Shown: positions 1 through 13,400 of the stretch, piece after piece
Layout of the letters: each line of letters begins with the position of its first letter
Numbering within the stretch: the first letter of the stretch is position 1
Source of the DNA: Maylandia zebra
Lineage: Eukaryota; Chordata; Actinopteri; Cichliformes; Cichlidae
Length of the DNA stretch: 64,000 nucleotides
Direction of reading: 5' to 3'
Assembly: GCF_041146795.1 (NCBI RefSeq)
Contig: NC_135176.1
Location: 28,095,786 to 28,159,785, forward strand
Notes under the pieces: generated by a model
Told to the model about the DNA's origin: nothing
Seen by the model: only the letters and a program-made list of their open reading frames with translations
The model's database searches: none
Made by a program: the position numbers and the translations under genes

Positions 1-1351
1 ATACCCTTGCTTTTACTTTGAAAGTTCAGCCGCTGCTATCAAGCTGTTGGAATGCTGGTTAGGTCACTGCTGTGGTGGTCCTCCGTCAAATAAAGGAGGA
101 ACAACTTTAACTACAACCTGAAGCAGGTGGAGAGCTCGTGATATATCTGATACCCTGAGCTCAGAGCAGAATAAACTACTGCAAAAATGAAACATATTTA
201 GTGTTTTTTCTGTATCTTCTCTCAGAGTTATGGAGTAAAGACAGTTTAGCAATCTAAACCAAAGGGATGGAAATAGGAGTCTGAGGCTGGCTCTTAAAGC
301 TGGATCAAGTATCAGTGACAATGGTCAGATCTATTTAATTCAACTCTATGCTGTTCTTTGTTTTATGTGCTGAGTAAAGGATGGAGGAAGCACAGCATGG
401 CAACCTGCAGGTATTTCCTACCTGCTCCAACAAATTTTATTTCTCTTTTTTAAATTTTAATTGCAAACTGTGGTCGAAGTGAGCTGACACGACGTAAAAG
501 ATCTGGTGACAACAATGCTTTGGTTCGCCTTCTCTCCCTAGTTTACTTTCACTGTCATTGTGTTCGGCCAGGTAGAAGTTATCTCTAGACTATATTCTAG
601 ACAACGTCATAAAAGGGAAAAAAAATGTCCTATTCTGATTGCACAGAGTTAGTGTTTCCACTGATGACTTGAGATCAAAGGGTTAATGTCAGAGGTAGAA
701 TCCAGGAAGACCTTGGCGTGTTGTAACACTTGTTGTAATGCATTTATTGCGCTTACTGTATGACAACATGTTGTCACCTCAGTTAATGCTATTTCCTTTC
801 AGCTGTGTCTGTCAGCTTCACACCCAACGCATGAATGTGAGAAAGTTCAGGAAAGGGAGAAACCGTGTGACCGTAAATGACAGCAGTGTGCAGCAGCCTG
901 ATGACTCTCTCTCTCTCTCTGTTTATTAATTTTATATAGTTGGATGTATTGTTCAGTCATATCTTATTTTACCAAGTTAGGAAAGCCATTTTACGTTGCA
1001 TTACATGTAAAGGAGTGATTCACAACTTAGCACTAGTTTTAGATCAAATACCCAAAGCGAGGCGCTGGTATCGTTGCAGAAAGGGAAAAAGTTGTACTTG
1101 TGCATGTCTATAATAATAATAATGAGACCAGAAAAGATTAAATTCAAGAGAAATTATTGTCATAGTATGAGATGAACGTGCCATGTTTTATCTTTTCTTG
1201 ATGTGATTGAGAGTGCATAAAATTTTAACAAGGACCCCTCACCACAGCTTAACCCCCCCAACCCCACACACAAAAACAACAACAATAAACAAAATCAATA
1301 AACAATAAACAGTCCAAAGCAGCATCTGTGTGTTTTGGAGAAGGAATTTAC
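1..1351. other. fchsd2 intron 4 (partial), no gene seen
   Basis: AT-rich intronic sequence downstream of fchsd2 exon 4. I looked for the next F-BAR exon on the minus strand and did not find it. A short CT run at about 905-920 is the only simple repeat. Confidence 0.6.
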
Positions 1352-1422
1352 CTGTGGTCTGACGGTTCTTCTGTCTCTGGCCATTCTCTCTTTAAATACT
1401 GATTTGCCAGCTTCTGCAGGGC
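1352..1422 (-). CDS. fchsd2: fchsd2 coding exon 4
   Basis: 71 nt, acceptor CTTTTGCAG and donor GTAAAT on the minus strand. It encodes ALQKLANQYLKREWPE and then TEEPSDH, matching the FCHSD2 segment after the IER-YAQ helix and in the right phase. It ends in phase 2, and the next exon lies beyond the left edge. The acidic tail differs from the human exon as I recall it, which may reflect divergence or alternative exon use. Confidence 0.85.
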
Positions 1423-4400
1423 CTGCAAAAGAGGAAGTGAAAAACAAAAGCAGCGGTGACCTTTCACCTTTGACACCACTCCACATTTCACACGTCTCTT
1501 CTTCACAGAAGATGCACTCAGAGGACTGTGACCCTCCCTGACCTTGTCCTATAAACCAGCGGGTGGGCAGAGCACGAAGAGACAAACTCTACTCTACCCT
1601 TCAGGCACAGATAGAGTAAACTCAATAAAAACAGCTGTGATAAAAGTAAGCCATATGAAACTGTCCACATTCACTATAAAGTATGTTCTCTATGGAATGA
1701 CTTCACAGTGCATGGACTCGTTCACCTGTCAGCCAGAGCCTTGTTTGGATGCTGGCTCACTTGCTGGTTTTTATGCTGACGTGGGCTCTTTTTTTTTTAG
1801 CAGAAAAATGTAATTTATTTAGACCACATTCAGCCCTGGAGATATATTAGGTTCCTCCACCTCAGCCAATGGTGAGGTTAACCTTTGAAGGGCCAAAATA
1901 GCAGGACAGGGTGAGAGCAGGAGAAGACTGAGTATGTTTGGTATGTCAGAGAGGTGCGCTAACCTGAATAAACTGACGAAAAGCAAACATGAATATCTTT
2001 AGTAGGGCTGCCACAAACGATTATTTTGATAGTCGACTAGTCACCGATTATTTTTGCGATTAGTCGACTAATCAGATCATCATCCATTAGACGTAAAACT
2101 ACAGCTTATTGCACCAGCAGCATCTGCTCTTATATAACTATCATTAGCTTACAGCTTTAAGTGTTTAAGGTCTGTGCTAACTAAAAATAAAGACAAGATG
2201 ATAGTTTATTCAATTTTAATGAAATTTGCAGATTGTTTCGGTGAAGATTAATAAACTCCTTGCTATCTAAAATATAACAGGACACTGGAGTATATTCTGG
2301 AGCATCTCACACTTCTGATAATCAGCTGTCTGCTTGACGTTTATTCAGCTGTGTAAAAACTATAACTTTAATCTCAGACAAACTGATTTACTCAGGAACA
2401 AATAAAATACTAAAAAAAAAAAAAGCCAAACAATAACATTTTAAGTTATCTAAGTGACTCATATATATTTAACCTGAGTAGCGAAAGACGGCGGTGGGTT
2501 TGAAAACGATTTGCGGGGAGTCCGGTGTTCTCACGGCGCTAGTGAGCCTAGCCCCCGGCTCGCTATCGAGCTAGTGGGTAACAGATGTCTCCGAAAACGT
2601 CGGAGCGCTTTTGAAAATATGTGGTGTCCTGATAAACTGAGCAGATATTTGAGGTTTACACAGCTACATTCTCGCCTGAAAATATGTTAAACGTTTATTT
2701 TGTGACCCAGAAAGAATAATAAGAGTAACATTAAAACTAACTAGCTGCCGCCATTGTTGGAAACTGCGCCGGGCCGCGCTATGAATTCTGGGACACAGCT
2801 GCTTCTTCTTCTTCTTCTTCTTCTTCTTCTTCTTCGGGGTTTAACGGTAGCTGACATCCTTGTACATGCAATGCTGCCATCTTCTGTTTCAGTCCGTTAT
2901 TACACTCTTAAATCCTGCCACTTATTCCTGCGTCTTTTGTGATCGTACAAAGTTTCAAACGACGCGTCGACTATTAAATCAGTCGTCGACGATTTTGATA
3001 GTCGACGTAATCGTGACTAGTCGACAAATCGTGGCAGCCCTAATCTTTAGCAGCAGACATATAATGTTGGAGCGACAGTATTCGTATTAAAAATAATCAA
3101 CGCTTTAAATAAAAAGGCTGGAGTATTAGTATTAGTTATTTATCCTACAAACATATCTGTGTGATGAGAATCTGCAGGCGAGTAGCAGCCTGAGCTAGAC
3201 TGAAAACTGGCATTTAAGTGAAATATGAAGGAAATTCAGCATATCCAGGTCACCTTATCTGGCTTCCCTTAACCTAACATCATGAATCAGGCTAAGTGGT
3301 AACATGTAGGTGGCTATCAACTGAATAACTCAATGCAATGTTTCCCAATTTGGCTACAAGCGAGTTAAGATGGAAAAGGCGCTTTTGGCAGCAGAAACAT
3401 GGATATGTCTACTAGGCTTATATTTATTTTATTGTATTCTTTTAAACAAACAAAGATAAAACTGTAATTTTAGAAAAATATTTGGCAGTATAACACATAA
3501 TACAGGCTGAAAGCAGCACAGCTGCTGCAGACAAAGCAGCAGTATGACTTAGAGGGAAAGCGTATTATTAAAAATGTTGTCTAAATGTGTGTAAGCCTTA
3601 ATCAGTAAGGCTGGAAAAGTGTTTGACTGTGTAAGTTAGCAGTCTTATCACAGCTCTGTCATTAAAGGCAATGGATAATCTGATGTATAATTACAATTTT
3701 TATTTTGTTAAATTAATGTTTACACGACTGTAAGATCATTTCAATCTTCCAGCTCGGTAGCATTTAACAGTCTGACACAGAGTAAAGAATAGAAAACAAC
3801 ATTAAAACACAGGCTTAGACTGCTTCCAAATTTAATTTAAGAGCTATGAGGCTTATAGAATAAAACTGTTTTCAAACTGCAGCCAAGAGGAGTATGAGAG
3901 GAATAAAAGAAGAAGAAGAATTCATGTTTCATGCTGATGCTCATCAGGGAAAGAACCTCTCACTATCTGCACACAGTGGTCTGAGAGATCTTCCTGGATT
4001 GGATCGATATTTTCCAGAGATTTTATTGGTCAGTAGTAGGTGGTTTTGTACCTGCTGACCTCTAATCCTGAACACAACCTGTTCCACAGCAGGTTAGGTC
4101 TGCAACAGAGCTTATCATGGCGATCTAACATGGAAAAAAGTGAGCTGCTTTCTGAAAACTGAGGGTTACACCTGAAGCTACCTTCACTAAGCCCCAATTC
4201 TTGCCTTGTACTCCAAGGCTTCGGTTTTGTCCCATGTAGGTAAACACTTGTGTGGAGAGCAGAAAAGGGAACACATTTCCCAAATTACAACCTGGGAAAC
4301 AAATCTAATCTCACCCTGGACACAAATGAAAACCCAAATCTTGTCTGTTGTCTCCAGATAACAGCCTCAGGTAGCCTGTTAGTGGTGTGCTTGAAGCATT

Positions 4401-7400
4401 TGCTACTGTTTTCAAATGGTATGTGCAGACATTTATCTCATACAGCAATATATGAATCCCACAAAAGTAAAATAAATACCTAAAATTTATTTGTATTAAT
4501 TTCATGCCAGAATCAAACTCATTATATTCAATATAGTGATGCATGTGAGAACACCAGGAGAAAAAAAAGCAGCAAAACTTCATTTATAGATCAGTTATAA
4601 TAGTAATAACAGATTGGCTTCACTTCATTTAAACATCTTATTTTGTGAGGATTACCGGGCTTAAACTGGGGAACAATACCACCAGAACAGAATTTAGAGT
4701 GGATAGATCTGGGTGCAGACAAACTGACTTTCCACTTCATGTCAACATTTTCTTTTTATTTAACTCGTGCCTATCAAGAATGTGAGCCCGTCTATCCTCT
4801 CTCTGTCCACTGTGAAAAGACAGGCCCTGTCATGCGCTCCTGAGGCAGGCTAGGCCAGGACTCTGAACCCACTGGTCTTGGTGATCTTGGTGCCAAAGCT
4901 TCAAAGGCACTACAGACCAGGCCATTGTGAGCTGCAGATAGAGAGATTCGCCTACTGAGCTAGCATCGCAGACACGCCTGAATGGTGTGATGGGAAAAAG
5001 GACAGGGGAGGAGGAGGAGGGATGTGAGGATGGCAGAGGAAGAGCCACACAGAGGGAGACATTTAAATCACACCGTGTGGTCTGAATAGCAATCGGCTAA
5101 TGGCTATAGCAGCTTGCAGGTGTAAGGGACCAAGAAAAAGGCGCATAAAGAAAAGAGATTTGGTAGAAAAAACTGGAAAGAGGGGGGTGTTACCAAAAGG
5201 AACAAGAAATCCAGAGACACTCTGACCCACTTTGATTCAACCATTGGCAGCGGGTCTCTAACTGATCACATAACTGAGAGGCAGCCCAACCCAGGCACAC
5301 AGAACACCTTTGAACCTAATGCAGCACTCAATGAAGACATTTACTTCATTTCAGGCCTGCAACGAAAGATTAATGAGTCTGCCAAATTTACAATACATAT
5401 ACGAGACGATATTATTAAGTGTGTTTAGTCAACTTATTTTTCTTCTGTTTAAGGCTCATTTTTGACATGTAAAGAAGCAAAAGAGCCAACATAGAAACTT
5501 CATATGATGTTTAAACAGGTCACAAAACGTTGGACTTTTGATTACGGATGTTTTGTGCTGTGGTATTTTCTGGTATCAGTTAATCTAGGGATCATTTTCC
5601 CCATTAATTGGTTAATCCTTTAGCCTGTAAAACATCTGAAAATTTGAAAAACAGCTTATCAGATCATCTCAGAGCTCAAGGAAACGATTTCTACTTATCA
5701 AATACTCAAATAAAGGAAAATATGATGGCGTCAGTTGTCTTATTTGCCAAGTTTTGGCTGATAAATAACATAAAACTGAGAAAAATCAGATCATGCATAT
5801 AGTTAGTGAAGAACAACTGATTATCATTTTGGAAACACGGACGCCATAATTTACTCCCCTACAAACAGACTGGGTTTGATTACTGTTCTCCTGTTTATGG
5901 CTCAAAGTAACATTTCATTAAGCGTCTGATCCTTTAAATCTTTGAATACAGCAAAAAATAAATGCCCGATTCCCACGCAGACATTAATCCAACCTCTTTT
6001 TTCTGTCTGATCAAACACTTAAAGCCCAAGACATTTAGCTTACTGCCATAATATTTACAAATATCAGACAAAAAAAACCCCTGAACTTTGCACACCTGAG
6101 AATCTGGAACAACTAAGTTTTTAAAAACCCAGGTGATTCATTATTAATCAAAATACTTTCTCACAGTTATCTTATAAAAGACCACCTGATGTGCTCTCAT
6201 CTGACAAAGATCTGTCAAGGTCTCGTGTTTATTAAACATGCGAGGATAAAATGTTTGAAACGTTGTGGCATGCATATCCAATAAAACACACATGCACCGG
6301 GTTACTGAAGCTCATCTGCAGCCTGAGCTCAACTCTCAGCTGGATACTCACACGTTTCTATTTGAATGTCCTCTCTGCATTTGTGTCAACAGGGATTTTT
6401 ATTTAAAAGCTTTACTTCCTCTTAGTCTACCTACAGATCAGCTGATAAGTACCTTTAAATATTAATATCACATGCACATAATTTTAACAGCCTATGAGGC
6501 TATAAGCCCAAATTCATTTTGTGATGTTATAGATGAATTTATAATTGGAGACACATTAATCTATTGTTGTTCAGTGGTTTTGAAGTTTGCTATTTTCTTG
6601 GTATAGGAAAATGTATTTTATGTGAGGTGACGTTTCCTCTTTTACAATCCGTAAAGAACAATATATTTGAATGTGTGTGTGTTTTGTCCACATGACGGTA
6701 TTGAAGCTGTCTAATTCAGTGTGGCCCATACACACCTAGTACATTTAAACCTGGTTTATTAAGTCAGGCTTATTTAACAGCTTATTTCAAATACTCGTCT
6801 CTCTCAAAGAAGTTTAAATAAATATTTCTCTTAGTTCACCACAAAAATATTCACCTTCACACTACCCCGGTCCTGTTGTCATGCCTCTTACAATCAAGTT
6901 CCTCCACAAAAGTCCCTTTTTACTTCTGCATTGTTAAAAAATTGTGTGAAGCCAATCGAGCAACTATTATGTACCCACACTGGAAGTTTTGACAGCATCA
7001 ATGGAGGAAATTGGTCCATAGACCTGCATTAACAATAGGGCTGCCACGATTAGTCGACTAGTCACGATTATGTCGACTATTAAAATCGTCGACGACTAAT
7101 TTAATAGTCGACGCATCGTTTGAAGCTTTGTAAGATCACAAAGGACGCAGGAATGAGTAGTAGGATTTAAGGGTGTAATAACGGACTGAAACAGAAGATG
7201 GCAGCACTGCATGTACAAGGATGCCAGCTGCCGTTAAACCCCGAAGAAGAAGAAGCTGTGTCCCAGAATTCATAGCGCAGCCCAGCGCAGTTGTCAACAA
7301 TGGCGGCAGCTAGTTAGTTTTAATGTTACTCTTATTATTCTTTCTGGGTCACAAAATAAACGTTTAACATATTTTCAGGCGAGAATGTAGCTGTGTAAAC

Positions 7401-10400
7401 CTCAAATATCTGCTCAGTTTATCAAGACACCACATATTTTCAAAAGCTCTCCGACGTTTTCGGAGACGTCTGTTACCCACTAGCTCGTTAGCTAGGCGGG
7501 GGCAAGGCTAACTAGAGCCGTGAGAACACCGGACTCCCGGCAAATCGTTTTCAAACCCACCACTGTCTTTCGCTACTCAGGTTAGACTTGATATATAAGT
7601 CACTTAGATAACTTAAAATGTTATTGTTTGGCTTTCTTTAGTATTTTATTTGTTCCTGAGTAAATCGGTTTGGCTAAGATTAAAGTTATAGTTTTTGCAC
7701 AGCTAAATAAACTTCAAGCAGCCAGCTGATCATCAGAAGTTTGAGACGCTGGATAATATACTCCGGTGTCCTGTTATATTTTAGAAAGCAAGGAGTTTAT
7801 TAAACTTCACCGAAACAATCTGCAAATTTCATTAAAAATTAATAAACTACCATCTTGTCTTTATTTTTAGTTAGCACAAACACTTCAAGCTGTAAGCTAA
7901 TGATAGTTATATAAGACCAGATGCTGCTGGTGCAATAAGCTGTACGCTGTACGTCTAATGGATGATGATCTGATTAGTCGACTAATCGCAAAAATAATCG
8001 GTGACTAGTCGACTATCAAAATAATCGTTTGTGGCAGCCCTAATTAACAACAACAACAACAAAAAAAACCCACACAAATCAAAACTTCAAACTTTAAAGT
8101 CCAACCAATCATTGATTAATCTGGCAATAAATAAATAATTAAATAAAATCAAGCATTTATGTGCCTCAGCCAATCTGACCGGATTAAAGAATCTGCAGAG
8201 GATCCCAGTAAGTTATACTTGTAATACCTGTATTCCATTTAAAATCTTAAAGGCTGGGTAAATTACAAATTTTCAGCATTACTAGACAAAAATAGGTCTT
8301 CCACTTGCGAGTGAATGTGTATAAAAGCCAAAGGTCAAGATTCACTCATTTGTACGCACATTAATTAAGGGGAGAGCTACAGGTAGGGTTGACTGATTAT
8401 GGGAAAAATCTAAATCCAAATAATAAAGATTAAATGTAACTTTCTTTTCTTTTTTTTTGGGTCAACACAAAAATCGAGCATTAAACATTGTGATCTCAGT
8501 ACTCACACCTTCTGATTGTCTCCTTGAGGATCACAAATAGGATACAGGAGACAAGGGGGTGAAACTGGCCAACAGCCAGTTAGAATGCGCTTGACTCTGT
8601 GCCAAGGACACCAACACAGCTCACACTTAAGTTATACAAAGACTGATATTGCGTAACACTGACCCCAGTACCCTGTAGCCCCGCAGTACTCCCAAAAGGA
8701 TTGCCTGGGGAACCTCACAGATCCATAAAACACATGCAAACTGTACAGTCAAACTCCTATGACCCCTCCAGGAGTTCTGCAAAGGCAATGAGCGGGATTC
8801 ACATATTTCAATTAACTGAACAGCCTTGGCTGCAAGAGTGTTTTTTCCTTCTACAGAGTTTGACATAACTGATGGCCAGTAAAAAAAATAGTTTTTTGGG
8901 TCAGTGATGATGTTTCCACTAAATGCAATTATGTGAGACAAACAGCTAGATGAATGCTATTTTTCTGGCTGTCAATGCTGTCATTTAAATCAAAGGAAGC
9001 ATTTCAGGTAATAAAAATCACGTTCTTATTGTCATGGTCAATGACTCCGGTCATGCAGCATTTCACTTTCATTTGAGACTGTAAAACATATTTAAGAGCA
9101 TGTGTGAATAAAATTATTCACACACGCCCACACATATTATTTAAAAAAACTTATTAGCCTGTTTATCTATAGGAAAAAGCTGCTATCACAGCTGAAGTGA
9201 AGATGTTACTTTCATAGATTAACGAGGATCTGCAGCTTCTCATCTCTGACATACAGCGAGCAGCAAAGATGCAACAGCACAACTACAACAACGAACCCAG
9301 TTGGAGTGACAGAAAACACTTTTCTAGAGTCTACAACAGCTGTGGTCACAACCAAAACCTCTGTTAATAAAAAGCCAGTGGGGTTCTTAATAAAACCAAC
9401 TTTTCAATGGAGTTTAAGGGAAAAGAAAAACAGTCTTTGGTTAGATTGCCACGATCACTTTCATTGGCATTTCCCTTGTAATTTTTCCAGGCTAACAGTG
9501 TCCATCCTCTCTGCAAGTCAAAAAAAGGGGCACGGAGTATTCATTTCAAAGCTTGATCAGCTTATTTTACCCAACAGTGTATGAAGTAAAAGAAATTAGC
9601 TTCTTAAACAAAAGGCTAGTAAAGTTGACATAAAATACTGACACTGCACTGTCTAGTGGAATGTTAACCAAAGCTCTGTAAGGACGATAAGCTCTTGAGC
9701 ATGACAGAACAATCAGGAACAGATATATACACACTGCAGAAAAGCATTCATTTTCTCTTCTTCTGCTGATGTTCTTTCCCTTCAGCTACCAGCTGGGCTT
9801 ATAAAACAGATTAATCCTGTTTCCGTTTGTTTGACTTTTCACAATAAACCTCTTGAGCACCAGACACACATGGGCAAACACACATGTAAGGTTGCTGGTT
9901 AGATAACTACAGATGAGTCCCCTCTTTTCACAGAGCTGGTGGACATTCCTCACAGGGCTGCAAGACCTGAACAGAGAGGGGATTTTCAAACATTCGACTG
10001 GCGTCTCTAGGAAGCTGCAGGCAAAAACAACAGAGCAAGGAGGAAACGAGCCAGCGGATGGCTGGTGGATGCCGTTCTTCTCTCTGTTGTGGTGTTTTTT
10101 TCTGCGGCTGGTTTCCATTCATGAGCTATCTGGCCACATGAGAACTAAAAGCTTTCTTAGGGCCACATCCTCAACCTCACTGTCATATGGTGTGTTTGGT
10201 GGGCTGCATCGTAACAAATAAACATATTTTTAGCAACAGAAATGACAAGGCAGCACAGCAGCGATGCTAACGAGCATCAGTAGTGGCGTGAAGAAGACGA
10301 CAAAGAGATTTACTTACCTGGGCGTAGTCCCGCTCTATAGCTGCCCTCTTTTGGCTGAAAGTCCTAAAGAGAAGAAAAGGGAGTACATTTGTAAAACAGC

Positions 10401-13400
10401 ACAGCACAATTATGGATAAGACAACATACAACAAATCTACTGTTTGCATCCATAAATAAAACCAGGATTGCAAAGACAATATGAGTTGTGTTTACTTGAA
10501 CTTCAGATTTTCTTGCCAGTCTATACAGATTTCCAGTCAAAATGATCTTTCACTGTCATCTAATAACACACAGACATACATTGCTTTCATAGCGTGGTCA
10601 GAATGACACTTTGAGGTATATGCCTTCTTCTTGTTGAGTGTATGTACCTGTCCTTGTGGCAAAATGTTCTGGAGAGACCTACTACAGTGGGAATTACCAC
10701 AAAGTATTATTGGATTTTGGATATACAAAAGAAAGAATCAGCATGGCCAATATGTTGGCTGATATTAGCTATACCCCTATATATTGGTATTATATTGGTA
10801 TCCTTTCCACTAGTAAGCACTCGGCTTGGCTTGACTCGGTTTCAGTCATTTTCCATTACTACTGAGTACCACCTCAAGGTGGATGGGGTCGTCATAGCAA
10901 CTAGGGCTGCCACGATTTGTCGACTAGTCACGATTACGTCGACTATCAAAATCGTCGACGACTGATTTAATAGTCGACGTGTCGTTTGAAGCTTTGTAAG
11001 ATTGCAAAAGACGCAGGAATAATAGCAGGATTTAAGAGTGTAATAACGGACTGAAACAGAAGATGGCAGCACTGCATGTACAAGGATGCCAGCTGCCGTT
11101 AAACCCCGAAGAAGAAGAAGCAGCTGTGTCCCAGAATTCATAGCGCGGCCCAGCTTAGTTTCCAACAATGGCGGTAGCTAGTTAGTTTTAATATTACTCT
11201 TATTATTCTTTCTGGGTCACAAAATAAACGTTTAACATATTTTCAGGCGAGAATGTAGCTGTGTAAACCTCAAATATCGGCTCAGTTTATCAGGACACCA
11301 CATATTTTCAAAAGCGCTCCAACGTTTTCGGAGACGTCTGTTACCCACTAGCTCGATAGCTAGCCGGGGGCTAGGTCACTAGCGCCGTGAGAACACCGGA
11401 CTCCCGGCAAATTGTTTTCAAACCCACCGCCGTCTTTCGCGACTCAGGTTAAATATATATGAGTCACTTAGATAAATTAAAAATTTTGTTGTTTGGCTTT
11501 TTTTTTTTTTTGTATTTTATTTGTCCCTGAGTAAATCGGTTTGGCTGAGATTAAAGTTATAGTTTTTACACAGCTGAATAAACATCAAGCAGACAGCTGA
11601 TTATCAGAAGTGTGAGATGCTGGAGAATATACTCCGGTGTCCTGTTATATTTTAGATAGCAAGGAGTTTATTAAACTTCACCGAAACAATCTGCAAATTT
11701 CATTAAAATTCAATAAACTATCATCTTGTCTTTATTTTTAGTTAGCACCTTAAAAGCTTAAAGCTGTAAGCTAATGATAGTTATATAAGAGCAGATGCTG
11801 CTGGTGCAATAAGCTGTAGTTTTATGTCCAGTGGATGATGATCTGATTAGTCGACTAATCGCATAAATAATCGGTGACTAGTCGACTATCAAAATAATCG
11901 TTTGTGGCAGCCCTAATAGCAACGCAGCCAAAAGTCACAACAATGGAGGACGGCAAAGCGATGGTGTACTTGCTGCTCGTTCTAAGCCTTTTTGCCAGAT
12001 CGGGCGACAACAGAACGCATGCCACCGATTGGCTAGTCAGTGGCGTCACAAGATGAGTCATGAGAGCGTCCTACTTTTGCAGAACACAGACTCTCTTAAT
12101 ATTGCACCTTAAAATCTAGAAACAATAATGTAAACATCACGTAACTTCTACTGTTGTAAGACACGTTTCTACTAGATATATCAGACAAGTTCACTCGAAA
12201 ACCAAAAAAAAAAAAAAAAAAAAGTCCAACTAGACCTGCTAATTTTAGCCACACTAACATTAGCAGACATGCAATATTTGTACACATCTGCAATTGAATG
12301 AGTTGACTGATTTCTTTCTTCAGTTTAATCGACCAGTCTCCTGTTCAAGACAAAGTGGCAACACTTGACAATAAAGGTCCAAGAAATCATTAAGAATCTG
12401 CTGATGTAAACATATCCCACGTATCCCACACAAACCTATCCCATCTAGCATTTTTCAGGTATTTTATACCCGCATTACTAAAGTTGGGTACAGGAACCTG
12501 GTATTAGGGAGGTATTACAGACTAAAGCACTGATAATTTTTGACCTCAGTACTGAAAAATGATTGTGGATATGGTGAACTTTGTCATCCATGTGTGAAAG
12601 CAACATTCTTTTGTGATACTACACAAGAAATGGTAACATAATTGCCTGAGAAGTCATTAAACCTATATAAAGATAACAGTGGCAATAACATCAGAAACCA
12701 CCAGAATCTGAAAACATACTGTGATTAAAAAAAAAACACTCTTAAAACCAAATGACCACGCTTCCTGATTATTCTTAAGCTTTTATTACTCCCCCCATTC
12801 CACGCCATCCCCTTAGCTGCCGCCCTCTTTCTGTGATAATTAACATGGATGTTTCTAATGACACCATCTAGAAGCCCTACATTTGTATCCTACATATCAG
12901 AGGCGCCGCTCTTTTTTTATTGCCATTTCAATTATGGTTTTCTGTGAGATGCTCGTGGAAAACCAGCACTTTTTACTCACAATAACAGGAAGTTAATCAC
13001 AATTCAACTTAAGTTTATGCAAAGTCTAAGAAAAGAAGAGAGGTCAGTGCCCTGGGAAAAATTCGAGTGAAGCAAAATCATCATTAAGTCGTTAAACATG
13101 TCGAGACTTGACTTCCATGCTCCACCCTGCCTCCAAACAATCTGCTGTACTTCCTGGGAGCTTCCCTCTCTTCCTCTTCACTGCATTTCCAAGGCTCCCT
13201 TTATCTACTGACCCCCACACTTACTTCCTGCCATTTTCCCAACCAGAGCTTTTGCTGACAGCCAGACGTAATTTCAAGTTTGCTGAATCATTTCTTGTCA
13301 GTGATTGAGGAGCGACCCTTAAAAAAATCTGTACCAGCAGAGTTTCACATTGTTCCTGGCTGAGTAAAGTTGCTCACCCTCCCAGAGCGAATGGTTCAGG

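Larger units (their letters stand above)
1423..10317. other. fchsd2 intron 3 (8.9 kb)
   Basis: Intron holding two full hAT copies (2003-3042 and 7036-8042). The rest is AT-rich unique-looking DNA with no supported exon. All longer open frames here lack splice context or recognisable protein sequence. Confidence 0.7.

Noticed and set aside
10842..11168. 108-codon minus-strand frame, with a related frame at 2754-2942
   Set aside because: It recurs only because both lie in copies of hAT family A; no transposase or other domain is visible, and the frames are not preserved across all three copies.
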